From: Plantago major
Taxonomy: Eukaryota > Streptophyta > Magnoliopsida > Lamiales > Plantaginaceae
Length of the DNA stretch: 64,000 nt
Direction of reading: 5' to 3'
Assembly: GCA_026545765.1 (NCBI GenBank)
Contig: JAIFAC010000334.1
Span: forward strand, 1-64,000
In this document: positions 35,410 to 46,731 of the stretch, in pieces
Numbering within the stretch: the stretch's first letter is position 1
Layout: the number at the start of each line of letters is the position of its first letter
Notes under the pieces: generated by a model
Told to the model about the DNA's origin: nothing
What the model saw: the letters and a program-made list of their open reading frames with translations, nothing else
The model's database searches: none
Made by a program: the position numbers and the translations under genes

Positions 35410-36351
35410 TTATTTGCTGTTGGTGAGGAAGACGTCGGAAAGTACATTCTTGGATTGCAAAGAAGTCTTCAACAGCTTCACAGCCTGCGTGTAGGATATA
35501 TATATTTTACTAATGATCAAGAACAAAAGAAACATAAACTGTAAACAAGAACTGGAAAGACCAGTTAAATTCTGTACTAGTAGTAGTACCTCATTCATGC
35601 CAATATGAACTTCCTTTTCCTTCAGTGCACCAATATCCTTGACCTTAAACCGGTTGAGCAAAGTGAGGCTTGAAATCGTCGACATAGGAGTCACCACCAA
35701 GTCATCCATAACCATAAAACTAACCACACCCTTCACAAATCCAACATTGTCACCTGGTGTCTTAGTCACAACATCTGGAGGAGGAACCACATATGTTATC
35801 ACGTGGGTCATTTTACGCTTGCAGTCAGGACAAAATGCACGTTTATGATTAGAATAATAAGAGACATCACACTTGGGGCAAATATAGCCCAAACCACCTT
35901 TCCCGGATCCACATTCACCTGGTACTTTTGACATCAAACCTGGAGGAGGAGCCACATATGTTATACTGTAGGTAAGGTTACTCTGGCAATCGGGACAAAT
36001 AGCGCGTTGATCGTCAGAATAACGACAAACATCACACTCAGGACAAACATACCCTTCTTTTGAACCTTCTAGAAGAGACAGCGTAACTGACGAAACAACG
36101 GGCTTCAAGAGTGAATCCTTGTCTGCATGAGGTTCAATGAACGCCTCGTTCAGATTCTCGATGCTCTCGTACAGATTTCCCAAGCAACCCACCATTCCTT
36201 GTTGTCTCAGCAGCCTGACTACTGTGGAAATTGGCAGAGACATGAGTTGGAATAGGAAATCAACGCAATCTTTGCCAGCCTCAGCGAATAGTACTCTGTT
36301 TGTTTGAGTATTGATCAACAGCTTCAAGCTCACTTTCGAAGAACCTGCCAT
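35410..36351 (-). CDS. DUF674 family protein, copy 4, with duplicated zinc ribbon (intact)
   Basis: Exon 1 is 35,590-36,351 and exon 2 is 35,410-35,484, giving 278 residues (254 + 24). The ATG is at 36,351, followed by SSKVSLKLLINTQTNRVLFAEAGK and LMSLPISTVVRLLRQQGM. Two zinc ribbons follow in tandem: CPECDVCRYSDDQRAICPDC at about residues 119-138 and CPKCDVSYYSNHKRAFCPDC at about 173-192. Each is followed by an IT-Y-V-x-PPP segment. VSFMVMDDLVVTPMSTISS closes exon 1 before the short AVKLLKTSLQSKNVLSDVFL exon. The duplication makes this copy about 60 residues longer than single-ribbon copies. Each ribbon has four Cys in C-x2-C / C-x2-C spacing and could bind one zinc ion. No lesions seen; probably functional. 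Confidence 0.88.
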   Translation of the reverse strand: MAGSSKVSLKLLINTQTNRVLFAEAGKDCVDFLFQLMSLPISTVVRLLRQQGMVGCLGNLYESIENLNEAFIEPHADKDSLLKPVVSSVTLSLLEGSKEGYVCPECDVCRYSDDQRAICPDCQSNLTYSITYVAPPPGLMSKVPGECGSGKGGLGYICPKCDVSYYSNHKRAFCPDCKRKMTHVITYVVPPPDVVTKTPGDNVGFVKGVVSFMVMDDLVVTPMSTISSLTLLNRFKVKDIGALKEKEVHIGMNEVLLLVQNLTGLSSSCLQFMFLLFLIISKIYISYTQAVKLLKTSLQSKNVLSDVFLTNSK

Positions 36352-37207
36352 TATTTTTTTATGGTTTATATCTAGTTTGATAGTTTTAGTAACTAGAGGT
36401 AACTATATATACAGAGTAAATTTAATGGTTACAATAGCCCAGGTCTTGGAACTTTGATATGCAGTTGGTAGTTTAAAGTTTAAACAAGGTCTGAATAATT
36501 ACCAGCCGCCATTGTGATAAATTCCAGGTGCAACTATCGAGCAAATAACACTGGCCTATGTGCAACTTTTGCCTTTTGTTATCCATAAACTTTATCTCAT
36601 TAACCTTTTGCACCATGTAATGTCTTAGCTATATATGTAATCATTGTAAACATCTTGATGCTGTTAATTCTGTAGTATATAGCTTCATTATCAGTTTTCA
36701 TAGCGAACCTACATTCTACCGTGATATCCCTTGGTATGCATTAACCTGCTGTAGCAGTTGGATGAATTGCTCCATGCCTTGCCAATAGTCGTATACTTGG
36801 AGTATATATATTGCATTGGTTTAACTGATTGTAGTCCTATCGTATGTGCATACGGCTCTTACACCATAAGTGGCACTTGATGCTAAATTGAAGAGTCTCG
36901 AGTTTGCCTAACTAAGCAAGACCGGCTTTTATTTATCTTTTCTTGTTCATGACAGACTAGATACCATGAAACATATACTAAAGTTACAGTATTAAGAAAG
37001 TTAATAATTCAATGTAGAGTAGTTCGATAAAGTCAGGTTAACTTAGTTTATCGAAATGAGAAGAAAGACTTACAAATGGCTTCTCAATAGATGATTGTTA
37101 TTGTTTCCTAACAATTGTAAAGAAAGATGGATGACAAGGACTAACAAAGTGACTTAACATGACTACTGGTGTCTTTGCAAATGAAATGTGTGCAGCCTTC
37201 AGTTTCT
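36352..37207. other. Spacer between copies 4 and 5
   Basis: AT-rich promoter and terminator DNA. No gene supported; the minus-strand ORF at 37,098-37,295 only reads through the last exon of copy 5. Confidence 0.5.
36403..36412 (-). promoter_or_regulatory. Candidate TATA box of copy 4
   Basis: 'ctatatatac' lies about 52-61 bases before the ATG. The same word in the same place precedes copies 6 and 8, supporting a promoter inherited through duplication. Confidence 0.55.
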
Positions 37208-37880
37208 TTAGTTGTTGACGAGAAAGACATCTGTAAGGACTTGCTTCGAGTGCAAAGAAGCCTTCAACATCTTCACAGCCTATGAAAAAAGACACTTTCT
37301 TCAGAACTACACAAGCAAGGAAAGACTAATTAATGAACGAAGTCAGGAAAACCATCTAGATATACCTCATTCATGCCCAAGATAACATCCTTTTCTGTCA
37401 AAGCACCATCTTCCTTGACATTATATTTGTTGAGCAAGTTAAGGCATCCAAGAGTAGATAAAGGTTTGATTTGCAGATCATCCATCACCATGTACGTCAC
37501 CCCCAGCACATATCCATGGGTCCTCCAGATAAAACTTCCATTGCCTTGCCACAATGACAGCAATTTGGTTGTTGTATGCCACAACAGTAAAATTATTATT
37601 GTTACATTATCCACACCTATAGAACAGCTTTGTGGCACTGGCAATTGCACGGATCCTAGGAGAAGGTATATAATCTCTGAATTTCGACATGAAATTGTTG
37701 TTCAGTTTAGGTTGTATATATTTTCCGTCCATATTTTCGAAGCTTTGGCAAATGTTGGACAAGCAGCCTTCCATGCCTTGTTGCTGTAGCAGCTTAGTCA
37801 CAATCTTTGCCTACCTCCGCACATAAAACTCTGTTAGTTTCAGAGTCGATAAATAGCTTCATATTCACTTGGGACCCCAT
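37208..37880 (-). pseudogene. DUF674 copy 5, deleted and frameshifted
   Basis: Exon 1 remnant is 37,366-37,880 and exon 2 is 37,208-37,279. It begins MGSQVNMKLFIDSETNRVL and reads to GKDCD, then stops. The DNA jumps from the 'gcaaagattgt' of the GKDC codons straight to TKLLQQQGMEGCLSN. Roughly 45 bases encoding the VDFLF...SLP block are missing, together with the frame. A second break falls inside the zinc ribbon after LFYRCG, which leaves no paired cysteines. VTYMVMDDLQIKPLSTLG and the last exon AVKMLKASLHSKQVLTDVFL are well preserved. The acceptor is TAG where most copies use CAG. Most clearly dead of the ten copies, since the deletion is too large to be a base-calling slip. Confidence 0.85.
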
Positions 37881-39503
37881 CAAACACTCAGGAGCTAGCG
37901 TCTAAATCTAGCAATGAAAAACTCAGACGAGGTTATGTACTTATAAAGAATGAAGCAATGTACGTGCGACTGTTCAGAATTCAAATGTCCCCCTGAATCC
38001 TGATAGTGTACATTAAATCGATCCCAGTTCAGGTTCAGTTAAGTTCCCTTTCATTTTTCTTTAAGTTCATCTCATTCATCCAAAAATCTACATTAATTGC
38101 AATCAACGAATCTGCCTACTTAATTCTAGGGCGACTGTATTATACGATGGTAAATATGTATTCCCGCTAACGTTGTATCACTTATTTTTGGGATGTTTTA
38201 AGAAAAATGTCAATACTTTATTGTTTGTTGTATGAGAGATAAATGATAAATACTCCTAATAAATAGTGGAGAAAATATGGAAGATGGTAAAAAGAAATTA
38301 TAAATAATGAAAAAGAATATGAGAGTTAAATAGTAACAAGGGTTTTTTTTTTACAGTCGGACAGGTTCTCGCACTGACTGACAATATGTGTCAAATCATA
38401 AATTGACACATTTATTTCGATCAAATATAAAAATAAGTAATTTTAAAATAAATTAGAGGGTAAATTGTGGTATTTTGATTAGTATTTGTATTTTTTAACT
38501 TACATATTCTTAGAGTGAACGGCGATCACTGGCTGATAAGGTGATTACCTTATCGCCTTTGAGGATATATGGATCGTTAGATTAAATATCTAATGGGGTA
38601 TGATAAACTGCATGATGTTGAAGAATAAACAAAAAGTATAATTCTCAGTGGGTTTAATTTTTAATATTTTGGGATTATGGCAATATTAAGAGGACAACAA
38701 TAAAAGGAAAGCGAGACAAGATTAGCGGGACGTATGGAGTAACAGTTAACATTACTTAAGTATGTTGGAAAATGAAAAGTTTTGTGGACAATATGCAATA
38801 GATCAAAGATTTAATGCAAAGTTGCAACAAAACGGGTATCAAAGTCAAAGAAAAATGAAAATAAGGAGCCGAGCTGAAGAAAAAAAAAGCCGGGCGAATT
38901 AAACGAACGCTCTTGATTTTAACACGGCTTTGGATGGAACAGTTTTAATTTGGCGGAGCACCTGGACCGACCACACAGGATCAACCAAAAGTACCAAATC
39001 GGTACTGCATTAGGGTTGAAAGTGTGAGATCAATTCCATATTTTCATTGTAAATCTCAGCCGATTGTTTTGGAGTGTTTGTATCATTGATGCGATCTTAT
39101 CCGTATAGCCAGTTGAACTTCTCCAATTTAGGTAGATTCGACTTTCACGTAGTATAAATGAAGCACGTTCTTGACTCGTAACTTGTTAGCTCAGGTTTAG
39201 ATTTCATACTATATCACCATCTGATTTGGGGTGAAGTTCGGATTTCGGAATATAATCGGCAAAATGATCAGGAGGTTGTAGTATGCTGGAACTAATTGAG
39301 TAGAACAAATTTACAGCTAGAAAGATTCCGAACAACAATATAGACAAGGAAAGATCTTATTGAATCTCATATCAGTTCAAGGAGGGGTAAATGCCAGAAA
39401 CCAACAAAGGAAAATGAGCATTACAGCAAAAGCATAATACGAAACTAGTTTATGAAAGTACAAAACGACAAAGTACAGCAACTCCCGAGCCTCTTAACTT
39501 GCT
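37881..39503. other. Spacer between copies 5 and 6, with a MITE
   Basis: The only recognisable item is a Stowaway-like element at 38,159-38,743. No gene is supported in the rest, which includes an A-rich stretch near 38,880. Confidence 0.5.
38159..38743. mobile_element. Stowaway-like MITE, possibly with nested insertion
   Basis: The right end reads 'gattagcgggacgtatgga' then GTA. Its reverse complement starts 'tactccatacgtcccgct'. The left end reads 'tattcccgctaacgttgtat', which aligns with that start after loss of about 8 bases. At 585 bp it is long for Stowaway. The centre (about 38,345-38,560) has different composition and may be a later insertion. Confidence 0.6.
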
Positions 39504-40288
39504 TTAAATGCTGCTGAGAAAAACTTCAGTGAGAACCTTCTTGGAGTGCAGAGAACTCTTCAGTAGCATCACAGCCTGAATAGGTAACATGCATAAAATT
39601 GTCATTGTTTAAATACTGATAAATATGCAAATCTTACAATAAACAAAAAGTGTCAAATAATTTAATGTACCTCTTTCATTGTTATCTTAACCTCCTTCTC
39701 CTTCAAGGTACCAATATCCTTCACCTTAAACTCGTTGAGCAATGTTAGGCTCGAAATAGTTGACATTGGTTTCACTACCAAATCATCCATGATCATGTAT
39801 GTAACCACACCCTTCACAAATCCATCTTCACTTGATTGTGTTGTCACAACACCTGGAGGAGGAGCCACATATGTCATTAAATTGGACATTAGGCCGTGAC
39901 AGGCGCTACAAGTTGCATTCGGGTAATCAGAATAATAGTAATGGGCACTGTAGCCACGCCCACTACTGCACTGATACATTGCCTTCTTTGTTGGTTGGCT
40001 CCCACCTTCAAGAAGAAACAGGGGAACAGATGGGGCAGAGGGTTTCAACAGAGAGTCCTTATTCTTATCAGGTTGGATGTATGTTTCGTTCAGGCTCTCG
40101 ATACTCCCGTACAGATTTGCCAAACAACCAACCATCCCTTGCTCCTTAAGTAGCCTAATTACTGTGGCAATAGGCAAAGAGAGGATATGGAACAAAAAAT
40201 CAACGCATTCTTTGCCAGCCTCAGCAAACAGGACCTTGTTGATTTGAGTGTTTATCAGTAGTTTCATGCTAACCTTTGTTGCTGCCAT
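39504..40288 (-). CDS. DUF674 family protein, copy 6 (intact, zinc ribbon degenerate)
   Basis: Exon 1 is 39,671-40,288 and exon 2 is 39,504-39,575, giving 229 residues (206 + 23). It starts MAATKVSMKLLINTQINKVL, continues FAEAGKECVDFLFHILSLP, then IATVIRLLKEQGMVGCLANL. The ribbon region reads CSSGRGYSAHYYYSDY and later CSAC. The first knuckle has only one Cys, so a normal four-Cys zinc site cannot form. VTYMIMDDLVVKPMSTISS is followed by EFKVKDIGTLKEKEVKI. Exon 2 encodes AVMLLKSSLHSKKVLTEVFL. Frame and splice sites are clean. It could have lost zinc binding while keeping the rest under constraint, or a few base errors may have hit the ribbon. Confidence 0.86.
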
Positions 40289-41849
40289 GGTTTCTTATGG
40301 TTAACATTGATCCGAATGTGTCTATATATACACTAGGATTTCATTTTTTACATATCCCCTGGGAGTTGAAAGGTTGATATGCAGTTATTATCACTTATGC
40401 TGCCATTATCAGCAAGAGAGAGAACATTAACTACTACTTTTACCATTATTGAGAGTTATTGATTTGTGTCTGTTTACTTTCCAAACCGATAGAACTTCTC
40501 ACTGTCCATTAAGTTCACTTTACATATCCAAACTTTGTGCCATCTACAGTATGATCACAGTTGTTTATCAACATCCTTTAAAAATATGGTTTCGACATGC
40601 TTACCTACAGCAGGCGGTGCTATCTTTAGACTAATGTTGTTAAAATATGCATCATGTAACGCGACAAATTAACCTCTGTAGTGAAATTGTTTATATGGAC
40701 TGCTACATGTACTGATCAACTGCACGGCAAAACATATGTTACCAACCTAAATCGTGGAGCTGAATCTTGGGATTATGAATTTATCTGGACAACAAAAAAC
40801 ATTAGAGTTGAGCAAGTCTTATCTCAATCTAAACTCATGCACAGTGCATAGAGGCTTCTTGATACATAATCCAACGATTAACAGAAGCAGCTGACATTAT
40901 AAAGACTTAGCTTCATAAAAATGTTACGACTAAAATATCAGATTCAAGACATAGTTTCATAAAGATGGCAATAACCAATAATAACAAGAATCCAAGACTT
41001 GGGCCTAAAACAAAAATTGTCTCAGCTTTATCAACTATCCATTAAGATCACTTCATATATCCCAGACTCTGCACGATTTACTGCATCAGCTGTGTATATC
41101 TTATATCCATTAGGAACATGCATGGTTTCTACATGGTAGCCATCTTTAGGACTAATGATATTAAAATCTGAATTACGTAGCACGGCGACTTAACTTTCAT
41201 GTCCTTGTTCACATAATGAACTACATGACCAGATATAGGTTACCAATTAACCTAAATCGTAGTGCTGCCGCCTCTTGGAATTATGAGTTTAGTTGGATAA
41301 CAGGTTTGCTTAAACTGACCACATAGATTCATCCTTTTAGTTTTTTCTTTTCTGTTTCTGCTACAATCAAGTTCATACATAATATGGACACCATATGTAA
41401 CAAAAGAACCATCTACCAATGACACGCCAGCAATATACAATTTTTTTCGATGTCCATGTTTTTATGATCTTATCTCAATCCAAACTGATGCCAATGTGTT
41501 TACATCATTACATGTAAAGCTCTTATAGATTATTGATATGTGCATCAACTGTTGTAACTGTGTATATTTGAACATGCTTAGGTAGTTAGGTTATACAGAC
41601 ATGCAACTTGTTTCAGAATATAAGGGGATCGACTTACGATAAAGTTAATTGTATCTGGCAAATCCAATCATATATATTGATAAAATTTCCAATTCACTTA
41701 AAAGAAGTACGATGGCGAAGTTTGAGAAAGATAGGATACATAGCAATACACAGATCACTGTTAAGAACTCCAGCGTTGGACACACCACTTCATGTAATTC
41801 TCAAAAAATCATCAGAACATAATCAGGTCTTCACGAGGCTTCGATTTGT
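40289..41849. other. Spacer between copies 6 and 7, containing a diverged duplication
   Basis: 40,490-40,800 and 41,030-41,305 share many words in the same order ('tccattaag', 'actaatg', 'cctaaatcgt', 'ggattatgaattt/ggaattatgagttt'). This shows an old tandem duplication of non-coding DNA. No gene is supported. Confidence 0.55.
40321..40330 (-). promoter_or_regulatory. Candidate TATA box of copy 6
   Basis: 'tctatatata' lies 33-42 bases before the ATG at 40,288, in the same context as the TATA words of copies 4 and 8. Confidence 0.5.
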
Positions 41850-42846
41850 TTATTTGTTGGTGAGGAAGACTTCAGTAAGTACATTCTTGGAGTGCAAAGA
41901 AGCCTTCAGAAGCTTCACAGCCTACATTTATCATATAGATAGATTTAACTGATCAACAAAATGTAGAGAAACTAAATGTTAAACACTGAAACCGGTACAA
42001 GTGTTACCTCAGTCATGCCCATATAAGCTTCCTTTTCCTGCAATGCAGCAACATCATTGACCTTAAACTTGTCGATCAAAGTTAGGCTTGAAATGGTGGA
42101 AGGCATGAGCGACAACCAAATCCTCCATCACCATGTAAGTCACCACACCTTTCACGAATCCACCTTCATTCGATGATTTCCCATCCATATCTGGAGGAGC
42201 CACATATGTCATCAAACTCGTCATTTGTTGTTTGCAAGTGGGGCAAATTGCATTCTGATCATCAGAAAAATGTAACTGGCCATTGCATCTCATAGCCCCT
42301 GGCAGACATAGCAAAAAAATCATTTGGGGCTGCTTAGAGATAATGCAAAGTATGTTAAAAAAATTTATCTTTAGCCTTGGCTATCCAAGAAATAATCGGA
42401 ATATAGCAATATAAGCAAAATTCATATTTCTTTCTCACCCATGGCTGGAGAAAATGTCCAGTTATTGTTAAACTGACTACTTTTACTAAACCGGTTGTTG
42501 TGAGATGGACGCTGCATGTATAGCCCACCTTTGCAGCTGGTGGACTCGAACTTTCAAGAAGAAACGATGAGACCGAAGAAGCTGCTGGAGATCCAACAGG
42601 CATCAATAGTACATCCTTCTTCTGATCAGATAGTATATACATCTCATCGAGGCCCTCGACACTCTTGTACAAATTTTCCAAGCAACCAACCATTCCTTGT
42701 TCTTTGAGCAGACTTATCACAGTGGCTACAGGTAGAGATAGAATGTGGAACAAGAAGTCGACACAATCTTTGCCAGCTTCCGCGAACAGAACTCTGTTTG
42801 TCTGAGTATTGATCAATAGTTTCAAACTCAATTTGGACTCTGCCAT
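41850..42846 (-). pseudogene. DUF674 copy 7, interrupted by about 195 bp and frameshifted
   Basis: Exon 1 spans 42,008-42,846 and exon 2 is 41,850-41,921. The start MAESKLSLKLLINTQTNRVL, FAEAGKDCVDFLFHILSLP and the rest run intact to KVGYTC at the first cysteine of the zinc ribbon (about 42,505). About 195 bases of unrelated sequence follow. Ribbon coding then resumes (CNGQLHFSDDQNAICPTC, from about 42,300). The junctions carry similar words, 'gggctatacatgca' and 'gggctatgagatgca'. No splice-site pair restores the frame. A second shift follows VMEDLVVAH, with the next block (STISSLTLIDKFKV) in another frame. Exon 2 encodes AVKLLKASLHSKNVLTEVFL, cleanly. Probably a pseudogene of a recent copy. 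Confidence 0.82.
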
Positions 42847-43901
42847 TTCTTTTTCTTTGTTGTTTAAACTGAAAATAACAATCAGCATGACTGCAATATA
42901 TACTATACTATATAAGTCTTAATCTCCAAAGATTTCAACTTTGATAAGCGAAATTGGGCTCATTATGTTGTTATCGAATCGAAACATGATTAATGTGTAA
43001 CTAACGGCTTACTTCAATTAAATCCATTTCGTTAACCCATAAATCTTATAAACGCATCAGTTATTGTTATTGACAAGATCTATGTAAAACCCCATTGCCG
43101 ATTTAGGTCACCGTTTGACCATTTCTGTGAAGAAACATTAAAGAACATAACTTTGATTTGTATATGTAACAGAGCAAATGAAAGAATGAAAAATTGTTCT
43201 AACAAAATTCTCAGAACAAGCTAATAGTTGCCCGTAGATTTCTTGTAGATCAACAAATCCTTGGCTAGTTACTACAAGAGAAAAGAAGCAATGCAAAGGT
43301 TACAATTTTGAAGTTTTAAACCCTAGGTACAAGTTGTAAGGCAAAGGGTACAGCTCTAATTAGAAAGAGGGAAAGGAGGAACTGTGTCGTTTCAATAATA
43401 ACAAATTTGTAAAGGGGGCTTTAACTTTTCTTCATTCAGACTGCAGTCCTTTTATTGTTCTCTAATCAAAATAGTGAAATAATTTTGTCCAGGTGTGATG
43501 ATTTTTCTCTCAGTCATCATCATTAGTTTCAGGGATACTTGAGGAGGTTACTAGCATAGTTTGCTCTAATTTGTTGTTCAAGACTCTAAAAAAGACACTG
43601 AAGATTTCATAAGATCACATATAAACCTCATATTCCTCCAAAGCCCTGAATCGTTTATTAGATGATCCAGTTCAACATGCGTTTTTCCCCGTACATTTAG
43701 TCCATCTATGTTCGATAAAAATTTGAACAGGATTAGCATATTAAAGGTTGGATACCTTAACATAAATTAGACAAGTGTAATAAAAAGGCTAGCAGAAAGA
43801 TAACAATTTGATTAAGATAGCAATAACGGGTAACAAGGTTCATGGTTAAGCGACAAGTAAACATGATCTGACTTCCGATAAAACCAAAATTCTTTTAGTA
43901 G
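42847..43901. other. Spacer between copies 7 and 8
   Basis: A TATA-like 'tatataag' near 42,909 may serve copy 7. The minus-strand frame at 43,578-43,763 (61 codons) has balanced composition but no recognised domain. I cannot say whether it is an exon fragment. Confidence 0.4.
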
Positions 43902-44672
43902 CTAGTTTCTGTTGAGGAAGACTTCAGTAAGGACCTGCTTAGAGTTGAAAGAAGCCTTCAAGATCTTCAGAGCCTGCAATCGAAAAGAAGAGAGGGTCGC
44001 TTCAGAACTGAACTTAAAAAACACTGACACATATAGAAACTAATCAAATTCTGTTTTGTAAAGCATACCTCATTCATTCCTATGTGAACTTCCATTTCCT
44101 TCAAAGCATTAATATCCTGCACACTGAACTTGCTCATCAAATTGAGGCTTGAAATGGTGGACATTGGCTTGACAACCAAATCATCCATAACCATGTACGT
44201 CACCGCTGCTTTCACAAAACCACCTTCATCAGATGCTTCTGTCCCGGTGACAACTGGATTCACATATTTCAGTTTGTACGTCATTTTGGTGTTGCACCTG
44301 TAGCAATGTGCATTCTGGCCTTCACTGTAATTGGAACAGTGAGAGCATTTGTATGCCACCTTTCCAGTTCGCTCGCCTGGACCTTCAAGAAGAAACATTG
44401 GAGCAGAACCTGATGTTGGTCCAACAGGTTTCAGTAGCACATCCTTGTTTTGGTCAGGTTGGATGTATGTCACGTTCAGATTTTCAACGCTCTCGTACAG
44501 GTTTCTCAAGGGACCTGCCATGCCTTCTTGTTTGAGCAGCCTGATTACGGTGGCTATTGGCAGCGTCAGAATGTGGAACAGGAAATCCACAGTCTTTCCC
44601 GGCTTCAGCAAATACAACTGTATATGTTCGCGTGTTGATCAATAGCTTCAAACTCACTTTCGACTCTGCCAT
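43902..44672 (-). pseudogene. DUF674 copy 8, single short frameshift (may be intact in vivo)
   Basis: Exon 1 is 44,069-44,672 and exon 2 is 43,902-43,973. It starts MAESKVSLKLLINTRTYTVV. The frame is lost at GKDC, where 'gactgtggatttcc' lacks two bases relative to the 'tgtgtggatttcc' pattern of sibling copies. Downstream VDFLFHILTLPIATVIRLL continues in the new frame and everything else is sound. The ribbon is CSHC...CYRC (about residues 118-138), and TYMVMDDLVVKPMSTISS and ALKILKASFNSKQVLTEVFL are all present. Since the only lesion is a dinucleotide slip in a 'tgtg' tract, this could be a working gene misread in the assembly. Otherwise it is a very recent pseudogene. The candidate TATA 'tctatatatac' is at 44,713-44,723. 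Confidence 0.82.
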
Positions 44673-44712
44673 CTTGTTTTAATTGTTTTGCTAGTGAGAC
44701 TTTGAACTGATG

Positions 44713-44723
44713 TCTATATATAC
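44713..44723 (-). promoter_or_regulatory. Candidate TATA box of copy 8
   Basis: 'tctatatatac' lies about 41-51 bases before the ATG at 44,672, matching the position and sequence of those before copies 4 and 6. Confidence 0.5.
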
Positions 44724-46166
44724 AAACATAATTGGTTGGGCTTATTTATGTTGCCATTGGGAAAGTGGAAGATTTAATACTGTTAGTAACAACTTTTCAA
44801 ATGTATAACCATCTGATTGTTTCCAAAGAGATATTGAAACATTAGAGCAATCAATGTACATCAGGTATATCGATCTTTGTATCCACTGTCCAGTAAGTCG
44901 CACTCCGACTAGCAATGGTGAAGACAGAGGGTTAAATTAGAATACGGCAACTGAGACTCAGAGGTGGGATAATGCGTTACAGAACTTGTAGCAGAAAACA
45001 TGAATTGTATAGAGAACCTATGGTTCAAATTTGTCCAGGTTTATAAAAAAATACTACATCGGCTAAAGAATAAGAAAAACGTTATCTGGATAGCAAAAAA
45101 AAAGTTGAGAGATCAAATACTCTCAAAGAAAAGTTGTCTAAACATATTCTGTAGATTAATTTGTGGAAACGATTTTTTTAGGGAGCGTATTGAGAAATCA
45201 AATACTGAAAGTGGGGCAACTTAGTTTTTGTAAGTTATATATGGCATGTTGCGATTATCACAACAAAGCAAACTATTAAGACCGGAATTATTATGACTGG
45301 TGTTATTAGTACCACGTTTCTAAATTCGGAGTGCCATAAGAATACCAATGTCGTTTAACAGCGTATCCCACCAAACAAAGTGTAACTCAATTTAACCTGA
45401 ATGTTAATAGAATACATTGTCCAAATATTTGGGATCGAAAATTTAAAATTATTGCACTCTCAATATGACATAAGATTGATTATTAAGTTATAAACTTTCT
45501 GAATATCTTATTATTAATTTTTATCAAGGCTATCGAATTTAGGATTAATGTGACCTAAACTTATACTGAAGCTTCTTGTGTACTCTTCTTCTTGTTTGGA
45601 ATCAAATGCATTCAATTTTATACTAAAAGAAAAATAAAGAAACTTGAGTTGTCAACTCAAAGTCTCATCACCCCTTTTCAGTGTATAGGCTTTCCGTCGA
45701 CAGTCTCTAGCTTGCACGCTTGTGGTTTTCTCCTTGAAAATAGCAAATATATAATACGGTATAATGAGATAGATACAGTCCCGTCTTGACTCTTGTGTTT
45801 TTTGGAAATTTAATTGAATATATTTTAATTTAGGTGTAAATGAAAAATAATAATAACTAAATTGTTATTAAGTTGTGAAAATTTGTGTTTGTAAAATTTT
45901 AGTGTAGTGACTCATTTAGAAAAAAATTATTACCTCAACTTAATGGTAAGTCTAAATACGAGGTTGTTTATTAAGGTCCAAACATTCCGTATATAGTTTA
46001 TTGAAAAACATACATATATTGTCTATAAAAACATTCATGTTACTAATTAAAATGTATATATTATTAATAAAATGTTTCACACCAAAATGTATAAGATTAT
46101 GGTACAAATTCCACCTGTAGACAACTTACTCAGCATTAGTTGAGTGTGTTATTTTGATCTAAGTAG

Positions 46167-46412
46167 TATTTTCTCCGTTTTGAAAATAGTTTTTCATTTT
46201 GTCATTTTGGGTGTACCAAACAAAACTTCTAATTTCTATTTTGTCAATCATTAATTCAACTTTAGCACTAAATAATAAATATACTCAAAAAGTCCACTAA
46301 CATTATTTTATCAAACTTACAACTAAAAATTAATTTGAGGGACCTCTAGTACTATTTTGTCTAAAATTAATATATCGTATATTATCCTCAAAAAGTAAGC
46401 GGAGAAAGTTAT
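46167..46412. mobile_element. Stowaway-like MITE
   Basis: The left end 'tattttctccgttttgaaaa' and the reverse complement of the right end 'taactttctccgcttact' form an imperfect terminal inverted repeat of the Stowaway type, with TA at each border. Size is about 245 bp, normal for the group. Confidence 0.65.
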
Positions 46413-46731
46413 TACCGGTAGAGTAAATATTTAATAAAATCTTTCTTTTAACATATTTACAATTTTTTCAGACCATAAATTTCCCTTATCGATTGAAATA
46501 AAAAGTGATGCTAGACTTTATGTGAACATTCATTCTTCATGGACTAGTTACATTTACATTTGTATGAATTCTTGTATTTGAATGTAAAAATTAATATACA
46601 AGTCCTTTTTTAATTAACTTCTAAATCTAAGTTTTAGACAACTTATGTATTAGTGGTTTAATTATATACATTTTCCGATGATGTGCTAATTTTATAATTG
46701 TTTAATATGTGACATATTATTTATAAATTAT

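Noticed and set aside
37373..37789. 138-codon plus-strand ORF
   Set aside because: Antisense to the well-supported copy 5 pseudogene; no domain.
39832..40153. Two plus-strand ORFs of 85-105 codons
   Set aside because: Antisense shadows of intact copy 6.
43578..43763. 61-codon minus-strand ORF with balanced composition
   Set aside because: Could be an exon fragment, but no family is recognisable and no splice partner was found.
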